A DNA stretch of 64,000 nucleotides from G965267425 sp965267425. GTDB taxonomy: Bacteria; Bacteroidota; Bacteroidia; Flavobacteriales_E; Vicingaceae. The stretch spans positions 2,046,001-2,110,000 of the forward strand of contig OZ253959.1 in assembly GCA_965267425.1 (NCBI GenBank). Reading direction: 5' to 3'. The notes below the pieces were generated by a model, which was given only the letters and a program-made list of their open reading frames with translations, was not told the DNA's origin and ran no database searches. This document shows positions 25,806 through 35,070 of this stretch, piece by piece; position 1 is the stretch's first letter; every line of letters begins with the position of its first letter. The position numbers and the translations under genes were made by a program.

Positions 25806-28062
25806 CAAACCTTCCGTTGAATAGTTGATCATCTACCGTTAATCTATAATTGTAAATACCGGCAGGGACTGTATTTAAGTCCACAACTTCACGACTGTTT
25901 TGTAGTCGTTGAGTAAACATTAATTTACCTGATAAATCATAAACCTGGAACGTAGCGCTTAGAAAACCCTTGCTTAATTCCAGAGTCAAATAATCAATTA
26001 CTGGATTAGGGAACAAAGTTATCTCCTGATTCTGATAATTTGTAACTCCAACCGTGGTTGCCACAACCACATCCTTGCAGGTTGTGTCTCCCGGACCTGC
26101 CACGTTTGTGGCTACCAAACAAACATTGTATGTACCATCATTCGAATATAAATGCCATGGATCTTGTAAGTGAGAAGTATCTCCATTATCATCAAAATCC
26201 CAAACCCAAGAGGTTGGCATATTGGTTGATTTATCACTGAATACAATAAATGGTGTGTTGGTATAGTCAATATCAAAATCAACCACGGGCACCAATCCTT
26301 GAATGGTGATGTCCTTGCATACTGAATCTACGCCTAAATTATTCCAGACTTTAAGGCATACCGTGTATGTGCCATTTTCTGTATACGTATGAGATGTATG
26401 TTGATTGGTATCCAATGGTGTTCCATCACCAAAGTCCCATTGCCACTTATTGGGCTTATTTGATGTTAAATCAGTAAAATTGATTTGGGGATCCAAGGTG
26501 GCATTCATGGAAAAATCTGCCACCGGAAACGTATATTCTACGTTCAAACCTAAGAGAAAATCTTCCGTAAGCCGATCTCTGTATTCCGCCCAACTTCCTG
26601 CAAGCACCTCATATGTCTGTCGACTAAAAGGCGCTGTTAAATCTCTCCCTAAATTAATTCCTGCACCTGCCATTAGCCATAATAAATAAACCCCTCCACT
26701 ATCGATTACCAAATAATCTGAATCTACAGGAACGGTGGTATAATCATTCAATGTTATGGCACTGGTTCCTACAAAATTGGAATCAAGCAATGTTCCTGGA
26801 CCTCCGTTAGTTCCGTCATCATCATATATTTTGGCAAAAAAGCCAGCAGTTCCTGTGGTGGTAATGTGAAAACGTGAACTTACAATCTTAGCCGGATAAA
26901 ACGGAGGTTCAATATAAATTCCGATTCCTCCGTTACCACCATTCCATCCTAAGCCAGCGCCATCCGGTGATTCATCCGTATATTCAAGTGTCATGGTAGT
27001 TTGCGTGGTATCAATGGCAACCACCTCCATTTGAAGCGCATTATTGCTCGCCGTGAGATCTCCTGTAATACCACTTGTATAACTTTCGTAAATAAATATC
27101 CCGTCATTAGGAGCTGAAAATTGATTGGGAAAAGTCACATTGGTATCCTTTCCAACACCCAACGCAGGAATGGTTATACTTCCACCTGTTACTCCTGAAC
27201 CTCCAACTTCAAACACAGTGTCATTGGCACTAAACGAACCTAAAGCCTGGTTGCCGAAATTTCTAATGTTGGCATTCAGGGAAATTGGATCACCCAAACT
27301 CTTGACAAAAATTCCTGCACTTTTAGGATTTCCTGTCCATCCGATTCCACCGTCTGTAACAGCAAAAGTCACAACCGATGGATAGTAAAACTTGATAGTA
27401 GCAGAATCATCAGGCACAGAATCAAAGGCAACTCCCAAGCCAAGTGTTCCAGAAACATTTTCTATTCCAATGGCCATGTCCACTGAAGTATTGGTTCCCA
27501 TGCTGCTCGATAAGAAATTATAGGTGATGGAGAAATCCGATTTATTAAAAATAATCTGAAAGGTGTTGCTTCCGGTCCAGTTATTTCCCAGACTGGTCCA
27601 ATAAGGTACATTATGATAGCTAATACAAAGGGTATCCGTATTAGAGTAATAGTAACATGCGGCTGGATTTCCCAAACCACTAAAATTTAAATCCGAAAGA
27701 AATGGAGCCAAAAAGTCATTGGCACCGCTACTCAACGGAATGGCGGCTGGAAAAGGAGAAGCAATATTGTCACCCGCGAAACTCACATATCCGTTGGAAC
27801 CAATCCAAAACTGATTTGTAGGATACCAATAAAATTGAAATCCGGAGGAGACTGAAAATGGACCAACCACATTGTCGTCAGTCAATCCTGTAACTTGTGT
27901 TCCAATGGTGGTGATGTCAAACCATTGGAATTGAGGAGCACTTCCTGTGTCATCGTTATTTCTCCATGTATATCCATAGGCATCCGGTCCTCCCGAAGTG
28001 ACCTGTGCCAATAACGGCATTATAGTGGCAAGGATAGCCACCAATGAGATAAGCTTTTTCAT
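25789..28062 (-). CDS. Secreted PKD-domain protein with T9SS type A sorting domain
   Basis: The 757-residue product has a signal peptide (MKKLISLVAILATIMPLLAQ). Residues 25-220 form a beta-sandwich with repeated Gly/aromatic features (FQFYWYPTNQFWIGSNGYVSF), often found in Bacteroidota cargo proteins. Two PKD domains lie at about 505-680 (WQWDFGDGTP and WVWDFDDNGD in each core). The C-terminal 75 residues (ITLFPNPVIDYLTLEL ... YDLSGKLMF ... VPAGIYNYRL) are a T9SS type A sorting domain. It is probably surface-exposed. No catalytic signature is visible, so a binding or adhesive role is likely. Confidence 0.9.
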   Translation of the reverse strand: MKKLISLVAILATIMPLLAQVTSGGPDAYGYTWRNNDDTGSAPQFQWFDITTIGTQVTGLTDDNVVGPFSVSSGFQFYWYPTNQFWIGSNGYVSFAGDNIASPFPAAIPLSSGANDFLAPFLSDLNFSGLGNPAACYYYSNTDTLCISYHNVPYWTSLGNNWTGSNTFQIIFNKSDFSITYNFLSSSMGTNTSVDMAIGIENVSGTLGLGVAFDSVPDDSATIKFYYPSVVTFAVTDGGIGWTGNPKSAGIFVKSLGDPISLNANIRNFGNQALGSFSANDTVFEVGGSGVTGGSITIPALGVGKDTNVTFPNQFSAPNDGIFIYESYTSGITGDLTASNNALQMEVVAIDTTQTTMTLEYTDESPDGAGLGWNGGNGGIGIYIEPPFYPAKIVSSRFHITTTGTAGFFAKIYDDDGTNGGPGTLLDSNFVGTSAITLNDYTTVPVDSDYLVIDSGGVYLLWLMAGAGINLGRDLTAPFSRQTYEVLAGSWAEYRDRLTEDFLLGLNVEYTFPVADFSMNATLDPQINFTDLTSNKPNKWQWDFGDGTPLDTNQHTSHTYTENGTYTVCLKVWNNLGVDSVCKDITIQGLVPVVDFDIDYTNTPFIVFSDKSTNMPTSWVWDFDDNGDTSHLQDPWHLYSNDGTYNVCLVATNVAGPGDTTCKDVVVATTVGVTNYQNQEITLFPNPVIDYLTLELSKGFLSATFQVYDLSGKLMFTQRLQNSREVVDLNTVPAGIYNYRLTVDDQLFNGRFVKSVQ

Positions 28063-28169
28063 CGTAGTTCGTAGTTAGACAAGGCAAAATCGAATAAATC
28101 GATTCCTACTAAAAATAGAAAGAAATATGCAGAATCACAAGAATAATATGGGCCAATAAAATGTTATTG

Positions 28170-28187
28170 AATTCATGATCATGAATT
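28170..28187. promoter_or_regulatory. Perfect 18-base palindrome between divergent genes
   Basis: AATTCATGATCATGAATT is fully self-complementary and lies between the start of the PKD protein gene (28062, minus) and the PAP2 gene (28303, plus). Its size and symmetry suit a dimeric repressor operator; the regulator is unknown. Confidence 0.4.
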
Positions 28188-28302
28188 TGACTCTTGTAAT
28201 ATCATTCAGAATTGTATATTGGAATCCAAACATGTGGTATTGTTTGGTCCATCTATTGAATAGTAAACACTATTCTTTATTTTAGCCCGCTGGCAATTAT
28301 TT

Positions 28303-29145
28303 ATGAAGATTAAAAAGCAAATTAAGTTTTCTAGCGTATTGATGTTGGTCACCCTAATAATGACGCAATCATCCAATGCTCAATCCTCTGATACCAATTC
28401 GGTGTATCGAATTAATCGCTTAACGAATTCATTAATTGTAGCAGGTAGTTTTGCATTGAATTATGCCGGTAACCAGCGTATTATTGGTAAATCTGACGTG
28501 ACTCTCGAAGAGCTTGAAAACCTCAATCGAAACAATGTACCTTCATTTGACAGAAGTGCATTATCACTTGATCCTGCTGATAGAATTGAATTTCAAGAAT
28601 TATCTGATGTCTTTTTGGTTTCTTTTTTAGCCGCACCTGTGACATTGTTTATTGATAAAAGAATTAGAAAGGATTGGATTGATGTGACCTTACTTTTCTT
28701 CAAAACATCAATTTGGACAAACTTGACCTATAGTTGGGGACCACCACAATACATTGATCGTTTACGTCCTATCACCTATTACAGCGATGTTCCCGAAAAA
28801 GAGCGCACTACCTCTGTCAACAAATCGTCTTTTTTCAGTGGACATACATCTGCTGGAACTTCCGGAGTGTTTTTTCTGGCCAAAGTATTGAATGATTATC
28901 ATCCTGAATGGGAAGGAAGGAAATGGTATTTATTTGGAGGAGCCACGGTACTTTCAGGTGCAATGGGCTATAGCAGGTACCGGGGATTGAAACATTTTCC
29001 CAGTGACATTCTCGTGGGTTTTATGATGGGTGCAGCCGGAGGAATTCTCATTCCAGAGATGCATAGGATCAAAGATCATAAATTGAAAATGTCTTTTCAG
29101 TTTTTTGATTCGGACTTTAATCTGGGAATGGCGTATCGGTTTTAG
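28303..29145 (+). CDS. PAP2-family phosphatase, secreted
   Basis: The product of 280 residues has a signal peptide and then a PAP2 domain with the three conserved motifs: DRLRPITYY (part of the KxxxxxxRP motif), FFSGHTS (PSGH-type), and SRYRGLKHFPSDILVG (SRxxxxxHxxxD). These form the vanadium-haloperoxidase-like phosphatase site. Predicted membrane or hydrophobic segments (VFLVSFLAAPVTLFI) surround it. It acts on lipid phosphates or similar in the envelope. Its 3' end overlaps the convergent gene by 4 bases. Confidence 0.88.
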   Translation: MKIKKQIKFSSVLMLVTLIMTQSSNAQSSDTNSVYRINRLTNSLIVAGSFALNYAGNQRIIGKSDVTLEELENLNRNNVPSFDRSALSLDPADRIEFQELSDVFLVSFLAAPVTLFIDKRIRKDWIDVTLLFFKTSIWTNLTYSWGPPQYIDRLRPITYYSDVPEKERTTSVNKSSFFSGHTSAGTSGVFFLAKVLNDYHPEWEGRKWYLFGGATVLSGAMGYSRYRGLKHFPSDILVGFMMGAAGGILIPEMHRIKDHKLKMSFQFFDSDFNLGMAYRF

Positions 29146-32100
29146 AATAAAAACCCGATTGTGAGACTTCGTAAATCTTCTTCACCAACAGCAATACTAA
29201 AGGCTACAACAAACGATTCGAACGGAGCAAGCCAAATTCCACCACCATATCCATCGTGCCAAACATCACTGTCTTCGTTATCTATCCACACTCTTCCAAT
29301 GTCATAAAAACCAAGTAGTCCAAATTCAGATGGGAATAAGTAGGTTCTAAAGCCAAAAAGTTTGAAGCGTAATTCAGTGTTGTTATAAACCGCTTGTTCG
29401 CCATAAAATCGTGTACGACGGTAACCTCTTAAATTTCTGATTTTACCAGTTCCTCCAAGTGTATTGGCTTGAAAAAACTCGAAATCACCAAATGACATAC
29501 CTCCTCCAATTCGATTGGAAATTGTCACCGTTGAAGGACTTCTAAAACTGTAATAAAACGCAAATGAGCCGTGGATAGCGCTGTAATTTCTTGAGTTATC
29601 ATTGATTCCAGCCAATGATTTTCCATCTATCTTAAGATGAATTCCTCGTTTCGTTAACAGATTGTTGTCTCTGGAATCAATGGTGAAATTTAAACCAACA
29701 CCGGCATATCTCTTTTGTTCAAACAAATTTCTGTTCACCAAATCTGCCAAATCTTCTTGTTCAATGAACTTGTCTTTGGTATCTCTGATGTCCACATTTT
29801 CATTGACCAATCCTCCAGCTATACTAACGGATTCAGAAAATCTTCTTCTCATGTATGCCTTAAGAAATATATTGTCAAACCGAACCCTGTAATATTCCAG
29901 TTCATTGCTTTGATCATATACTGATTCGTTTCCCATTCCGTAAAAGTTCAAGGAATAATTTGGCCCTTCCACATCTGCAGAAATCAATAAATCATTTCGT
30001 CCTATTAAATGGTTAAATGTGCCTTTGTATCTGAAGTCAAAAGCTCCAGTTAAAAAAGCACCCATTCCCAAAACCAGATGTCTGCTTTTGTAAGGTTCTT
30101 TTCTAAATCCGTGTTTTGTAGCCATAAATCCACCTCCAACAAATAGACCATCGTCAACGTTCCAATTACCAACCACTAATGGAACAACCAAATCATATTT
30201 AAACGCTTTGCGATCATATTCATTGATGTCAGGACGATTAGAAGTGCGAATTCGGGTTCCGGCACTTTTATCAATGACTGTTTTCTTTTTGGTATCATAA
30301 ATAATGGTCTTATTCGACCACCCTCTTAAATTGGAGCTATCCACAAACGTATCCTTTCCAGTACCTCCAATCAATCTCAATTTCATTCCTTTTTTTCCCT
30401 CACCAAAAACACGAATATGATCTTTACCTCCCATGGTATAAACCCTGACTTCTTTGGTTTCTTTTCTATCAAAGGTTCTATCATACATCAATCGCTTTTT
30501 TTCAAGCGATTTGTTCACCTTAAACATGCTGACTCTGGTCAAACCTGAATCAAGCCTTTCAATTTCAACCAATTCGCGCTTATTACTTCCAACCACATCT
30601 ACTTCCTTAGCCAGGAAGGCATAGTACTTTTCAGCATATTCAGGCAGCCGATCTCTCCTTTTCTTCAGTTTATTGATCACCGTCTTCCCTGTAAGGTCAT
30701 GTATTTCAGGAGACCACCCCCCTATGGCTGCTTCGATTTTATCATCTGATAGGTTCTGCTGAAGCTCATGTGCCACTTCCAACCATTCTTCCTTACTTGG
30801 TTCGGTTAAAAATGACCTATCAAACCAACGAGCATTAAACATAAATCCCTCAATGTTGCTAATGCTGGTATCAAATCCCTGAATTTTTGGAATGGCCCAT
30901 TTTCTGGATGCGATTTTCGGTATGATACCATCATTCACAAAAAAGGCTTGATCTCTATCTCGCGGAATAGGTCTGTATCGTTGTCCTTTTAAGGTATCCA
31001 TGGTTGCCCAGCGCCATTGATCATCATGTCTATCCCAATCTCCTATGACCACATCAAAAAGGCGATTACGCAGCACAAATTTTTGATCTACATAATTGTC
31101 ATTGTCCTTCTGTATTTTGCTCACCACCTTAGCTGTGTTGATGATCTTTGGAGAATGGCCAAAGAATGATGCATCACTCCAGTTTCTGGATGGCCTTTCT
31201 TCAAAAAGCACCAAAGTATTTGCAAAATCTTCCTGATGTAAACCAAATGCAGGATCATTGGGTATATACATCAACTGAGGATTTGTATGGTAAATCTTAG
31301 CAGCTTCAGCCAATTCGGGAACAACAAAAGCGGCATACGGATGAGCCGCAGAAATTTGATCTTGAACAATGTCCTGGGCAAAAGTTCCCCGGAACATGGA
31401 CGGCACAGCCTTTTCCGTATTCTTGTCGATGGATCTCAAGACATATTGTCTGCCGGTTTCATGCTCTAAGCGAAGGCTTTTTGTTTGAAACCCACCTCCT
31501 CGCTGAACAATGGTGAGCCCTCCTTTTTCACTTTGAATGTCAAATACAGGGACATTTAAATTCAACGACCATATTTCTCTGTAATTATTTCCCAGCCAGC
31601 GTCTTTTTCGTTTTCCTGCTATGTATTTGTTGCTTGCTTGTGTTTCAATAAATTTTTTTCGAATAGTATCTGAATTATTTTCGATGTCGGACAATAGCAG
31701 CTTTTCAGGTTGATATGATTGGATTAACGTATGATTCAATGGGCCATTCTGAATAGAATCATTGATAGGAACAAAAGAAAGCTGAGTCGATCCTTTTGTG
31801 TCAACTATAATCTTAGCATACCCAACTGATTCCGAAGCAAACTTTCCATATTTGCTTTTTTTCTTTACATGTGTTGATTTTGACCCGGAGCCGCTTACCA
31901 CATAATGGACATTGTTCTTATAGTTGTATTGTAAATTGTGTTCGTGTCCTGATACATAAACAATGTTGGAATATGCTTCCATTACTTCAGCCAGTGATTG
32001 GGTGACAGCTTTATTCAAGGGGTGACTCAAGTCCTGAATGTTGCCTAGAAACTTACGGTATAACGGATAAATGGAGCCAATGACAGGCAGAGGTAAATAA

Positions 32101-32840
32101 AGCCATTTGGCCACATCCGTCAATGGAAATATATGCTGCCTGGCAGTAAACCTTCCACCATGTTCTCCGTAGGATACAATGGGGTGATGAGCAGCAACTA
32201 TGACGTGTTTGCTTTTGTTTTGTTTTAAAATCTGGATGAAATGCGAATACACATCTAATCTGGTTTTGTTTTCGCAATCGGAATCTTCTCCGGGTTTATT
32301 GTGTAAATGCAATAACCACTGCGAATCCAAAATGACCATAACCATTTGATCATTAATATCCACCACCTCCGGTCCTGGACATGCATGACTTGGTTTAAAG
32401 ATGTCTTCATTGTTAAATTGAGCTTCTATAAATTCTTCCTGCTCGCCAATATGCTTCAATCCTCTTTTTCTGCCTTTCGCCCAATCATGATTTCCAGGAA
32501 TAACAATGATTTCAGCATTTTGATCTTTGATTGCTTTCAATTGAGCATTCATTATTTCTTCTGCGGCCAATCGATCTTTGGTGTCCATGGCTGGCATTCC
32601 ATGTGGGTAAATGTTATCACCCAATATGACTACTACTTTTTTGCCTTGGGTCTGTGATAGATCTTTTTGAAGTTGTTGTAGATTTTGTGCAGCGTGTTCA
32701 TTGATTTCCCCTGCATCTCCTAGAAAGAAAAACGTTGTTGGTTCAGCCGATTGATTTTGTGCGTTCGACTTTATGGTCACACAAATTGCCAAACACATTG
32801 AACAGATGAAGGCTATACATTGAATTTTCAAACTGCCCAT
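29142..32840 (-). CDS. Fusion: calcineurin-type phosphoesterase, kinase-like region, Omp85-type barrel
   Basis: This is a protein of over 1200 residues. Start ATG 32840 gives MGSLKIQCIAFICSMC, a signal peptide; an in-frame ATG at 32864 would overlap the upstream gene. Counting from 32864, residues 45-330 are a calcineurin-like phosphoesterase (LGDAGE, LGDNIYPHGMP, PGNHDW, AHHPIVSYGEHGG, SGHEHN). Residues about 455-645 resemble an atypical (HipA/FAM20C-like) kinase: glycine loop RGGGFQTKS, basic YVLRSIDK, catalytic-loop VIGDWDRHDDQW, and IPRDRDQAFF. A segment with RLIGGTGKDTF follows, like an RTX repeat. The last roughly 340 residues are a barrel with the Omp85 loop motif KIRNLRGYRRTRFYG. The kinase reading is my inference from motifs. 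Confidence 0.85.
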   Translation of the reverse strand: MGSLKIQCIAFICSMCLAICVTIKSNAQNQSAEPTTFFFLGDAGEINEHAAQNLQQLQKDLSQTQGKKVVVILGDNIYPHGMPAMDTKDRLAAEEIMNAQLKAIKDQNAEIIVIPGNHDWAKGRKRGLKHIGEQEEFIEAQFNNEDIFKPSHACPGPEVVDINDQMVMVILDSQWLLHLHNKPGEDSDCENKTRLDVYSHFIQILKQNKSKHVIVAAHHPIVSYGEHGGRFTARQHIFPLTDVAKWLYLPLPVIGSIYPLYRKFLGNIQDLSHPLNKAVTQSLAEVMEAYSNIVYVSGHEHNLQYNYKNNVHYVVSGSGSKSTHVKKKSKYGKFASESVGYAKIIVDTKGSTQLSFVPINDSIQNGPLNHTLIQSYQPEKLLLSDIENNSDTIRKKFIETQASNKYIAGKRKRRWLGNNYREIWSLNLNVPVFDIQSEKGGLTIVQRGGGFQTKSLRLEHETGRQYVLRSIDKNTEKAVPSMFRGTFAQDIVQDQISAAHPYAAFVVPELAEAAKIYHTNPQLMYIPNDPAFGLHQEDFANTLVLFEERPSRNWSDASFFGHSPKIINTAKVVSKIQKDNDNYVDQKFVLRNRLFDVVIGDWDRHDDQWRWATMDTLKGQRYRPIPRDRDQAFFVNDGIIPKIASRKWAIPKIQGFDTSISNIEGFMFNARWFDRSFLTEPSKEEWLEVAHELQQNLSDDKIEAAIGGWSPEIHDLTGKTVINKLKKRRDRLPEYAEKYYAFLAKEVDVVGSNKRELVEIERLDSGLTRVSMFKVNKSLEKKRLMYDRTFDRKETKEVRVYTMGGKDHIRVFGEGKKGMKLRLIGGTGKDTFVDSSNLRGWSNKTIIYDTKKKTVIDKSAGTRIRTSNRPDINEYDRKAFKYDLVVPLVVGNWNVDDGLFVGGGFMATKHGFRKEPYKSRHLVLGMGAFLTGAFDFRYKGTFNHLIGRNDLLISADVEGPNYSLNFYGMGNESVYDQSNELEYYRVRFDNIFLKAYMRRRFSESVSIAGGLVNENVDIRDTKDKFIEQEDLADLVNRNLFEQKRYAGVGLNFTIDSRDNNLLTKRGIHLKIDGKSLAGINDNSRNYSAIHGSFAFYYSFRSPSTVTISNRIGGGMSFGDFEFFQANTLGGTGKIRNLRGYRRTRFYGEQAVYNNTELRFKLFGFRTYLFPSEFGLLGFYDIGRVWIDNEDSDVWHDGYGGGIWLAPFESFVVAFSIAVGEEDLRSLTIGFLF

Positions 32841-32847
32841 TAGGATT

Positions 32848-33735
32848 TTATCGTAAATATTCAAATTTTAATAAATACCCATCATCTCCATCTCCTTCGC
32901 TGGAGATGTACATTCTTCCATCAGGTGAAAAACAGATTCCTTCAGGTTGTTTTAGCACTTTTGGTCTAATTCGAACAAATTCCATCACATTAAAATTTTC
33001 GTCCAAAACAATCAATGCCTTTCCTGCTGAAGCAATGATGTAATACCTATTTTCTTTTGGATGAAAAGCGATTCCTGAAGGTTGAAACCCTACTTCCTTC
33101 TCATTCCTTCCTACTGAATCTAAAAAGTCTTTTATATCTGATTTTTTTATAACGAACAACGGTTTCGGATCAACTTTTTCCGTCACCAAATCGAAAGTAT
33201 AAATTGCTTTTCCCTTGATCTTTTGATCGCCATAATCACCTTTGTTTTTACAGCAAATCAGCAACTTCCCCATCTCGGGATGATAGCCAAGGCCTTCAAT
33301 GTCATTTTCTTTCGAGAATCCAGTCTCTATGATGTCAACATTTGGTTTGTCATCGTCATCAATCGAAAATTTGTACAAGGTTCCATTGCTTTTGATAACA
33401 TACGCCATTTGGTTCACTACTTCAACGCCTTCGTAATCTCCTCCTTTGGCAAATTTTATTCGACGAACTACTGATTTCTTCTTTCTGTCATAGATATACA
33501 ACTTGCCACTTTCGTCTTGTACACATCCCAATTGATTTTTACCGATATATGTTAATCCTGATATTTCTTCAAGTGAATATCCAAGGAAATACTTCTTGTC
33601 AGGATCCAAAAGGTCATAGGCGAAATTATCTGATGCTGTGGATTGATAATCAGGCTCTTTCACCAATTTATTGTATTGTTCACAACCGCTTAATCCAACC
33701 AGACATAAGAAAAGTAATATCAGTCTATTCATCAT
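32848..33735 (-). CDS. SdiA-regulated-type beta-propeller lipoprotein
   Basis: The start at 33735 or 33732 gives MMNRLILLFLCLVGLSGCEQ, a lipoprotein signal with lipobox LSGC; the longer frame from 33777 would bury the signal. The rest (about 275 residues) is a beta-propeller with the SdiA-regulated family features: EISGLTYIGKNQLGCVQDE, GGDYEGVEVV, DIEGLGYHP, PSGIAFHPKE and KQPEGICFSPDGRMYISSE. These proteins bind an unknown ligand in the envelope. It precedes the phosphoesterase/Omp85 fusion by 7 bases and is probably co-transcribed, so the two may act together on a phosphorylated compound. Confidence 0.8.
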   Translation of the reverse strand: MMNRLILLFLCLVGLSGCEQYNKLVKEPDYQSTASDNFAYDLLDPDKKYFLGYSLEEISGLTYIGKNQLGCVQDESGKLYIYDRKKKSVVRRIKFAKGGDYEGVEVVNQMAYVIKSNGTLYKFSIDDDDKPNVDIIETGFSKENDIEGLGYHPEMGKLLICCKNKGDYGDQKIKGKAIYTFDLVTEKVDPKPLFVIKKSDIKDFLDSVGRNEKEVGFQPSGIAFHPKENRYYIIASAGKALIVLDENFNVMEFVRIRPKVLKQPEGICFSPDGRMYISSEGDGDDGYLLKFEYLR

Positions 33736-33810
33736 ACACCGCAAAACATCACAATTATTTATAGTAATCTGAAGCATGAATATCGTTAAATCTTATCAAT
33801 AATTCATCTT

Positions 33811-33828
33811 CGAATTCAAATGAATTCG
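33811..33828. promoter_or_regulatory. Inverted repeat between divergent genes
   Basis: Arms CGAATTCA and TGAATTCG (8 bases each, 2-base centre) lie in the gap between the SdiA-regulated-type lipoprotein (minus) and the HD/Pycsar gene (plus). A poor -7 element (TTCCTTTG, 33833-33840) lies just right of it, so it would overlap the -33 region of the plus-strand gene. Confidence 0.35.
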
Positions 33829-33860
33829 TATCTTCCTTTGCAATAAATTGACTTAGAAGC

Positions 33861-35069
33861 ATGTCAGGATATGCAGAAGTAATACATGACGTAAGAGAAT
33901 TCATAGAGAATTTTTTCAAAGAAAAAGTGCCGGCTAAATTTGCCTATCACAATTTCGATCATACCCATAAGGTTGTAGAGGCGTCCAAACTGATTGCGGA
34001 GAACAACGGAATGTCTAAATCGGATGTGGAATTGGTTCAGTTAGCAGCCTGGTTCCATGATGTTGGGCACTATCAAGGTCGTGAAAACCACGAAGCGGCA
34101 GGAATCAAATTGATGAAAGAAACGTTACCTGAAAAAGGTGTTGCAGATAAGGACATTGAAATCATAGCAGGTTGTATTGAAGCTACAAAAATGTCTGTAG
34201 AGCCTCAAACTGAATTACAGAAAGTTCTCATTGATGCGGACATGTATCACTTGTCTACCCCTTATTATTTCTCTGAATGGGAATTGATGAAAAAAGAGCA
34301 TGAATTGTTGAGTGGAGAATCCGTTAATGATTTTGAATGGCTTGAAGAAAACATTGATTTTTTTAAATCACACAAATACCATTCTCCATATGGCAAAGAA
34401 GTGCTTGAAAAGCTCAAAAAATCAAACTTTGATACCATCAAGAAACGGATGAAGGAAATCAAAAAGAAGGATAAGACTATTGTTGAATTAAAGGAAAAGC
34501 TGGAGAAGTTAAAAGCAAAATCGGCAAATGATTTAAAGCCTGATAAGGCAAGAGAGACAATGCTCAGAATTACCTCCAGAAATCATTTGGAGCTAAGTGT
34601 GATGGCTGATAACAAGGCAAATATTATGATTTCTATCAATGCCATCATCCTATCCATTGTTGTGTCCGTACTGATTCGGAAGTTAGAAGAAAGTCCTTAT
34701 TTGATTATTCCTACATTGATACTGACGGTTGTTTGTCTAGTGACCATCGTATTTTCAATTTTGGCTACTCGTCCCAATGTTTCTAAGGGAAAATTTACCA
34801 ATGAGGACGTGCTTAAGAAAAAAGCCAATCTATTGTTTTTCGGGAATTTCCATGGTGTGCCATTGGAAACATATATGTGGGGGATGACAGAAATGTTGAA
34901 GGACAGTGAGTACCTTTATGGTTCAATGATAAAGGACATCTATAATCTCGGAGTGATTCTTGGCAAAAAGTATAGACGATTACGGATAGCTTACAATATA
35001 TTTATGTTTGGCTTCGTAATTGCCGTATTGGCCTTTGTTTTTGGATATACATTCAGAGAAGGAATTTAG
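33861..35069 (+). CDS. HD-domain phosphohydrolase fused to a Pycsar-effector-type transmembrane domain
   Basis: This 402-residue protein has an N-terminal HD domain: YHNFDHTHKV, WFHDVGHYQGRENHEAAG, then IDADMYHLS. Residues about 200-230 are a charged coiled coil. The C-terminal part (about 235-402) has LSVMADNKANIMISINAIIL at its start, followed by three membrane helices, matching the DUF5706/Pycsar transmembrane effector family, in which a cyclic-nucleotide-gated membrane domain kills or stalls the cell. No cyclase gene is adjacent. The HD domain would be expected to cleave a nucleotide. It is a plus-strand single gene convergent with ppk. The Pycsar-domain assignment is from motif memory; a housekeeping role is possible because such fusions are frequent in Bacteroidota. 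Confidence 0.8.
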   Translation: MSGYAEVIHDVREFIENFFKEKVPAKFAYHNFDHTHKVVEASKLIAENNGMSKSDVELVQLAAWFHDVGHYQGRENHEAAGIKLMKETLPEKGVADKDIEIIAGCIEATKMSVEPQTELQKVLIDADMYHLSTPYYFSEWELMKKEHELLSGESVNDFEWLEENIDFFKSHKYHSPYGKEVLEKLKKSNFDTIKKRMKEIKKKDKTIVELKEKLEKLKAKSANDLKPDKARETMLRITSRNHLELSVMADNKANIMISINAIILSIVVSVLIRKLEESPYLIIPTLILTVVCLVTIVFSILATRPNVSKGKFTNEDVLKKKANLLFFGNFHGVPLETYMWGMTEMLKDSEYLYGSMIKDIYNLGVILGKKYRRLRIAYNIFMFGFVIAVLAFVFGYTFREGI

Positions 35070-35070
35070 T

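Noticed and set aside
33861..35069. Complete Pycsar antiphage system
   Set aside because: No pyrimidine cyclase gene is next to it on either side within the window, so only the effector-like domain is supported.
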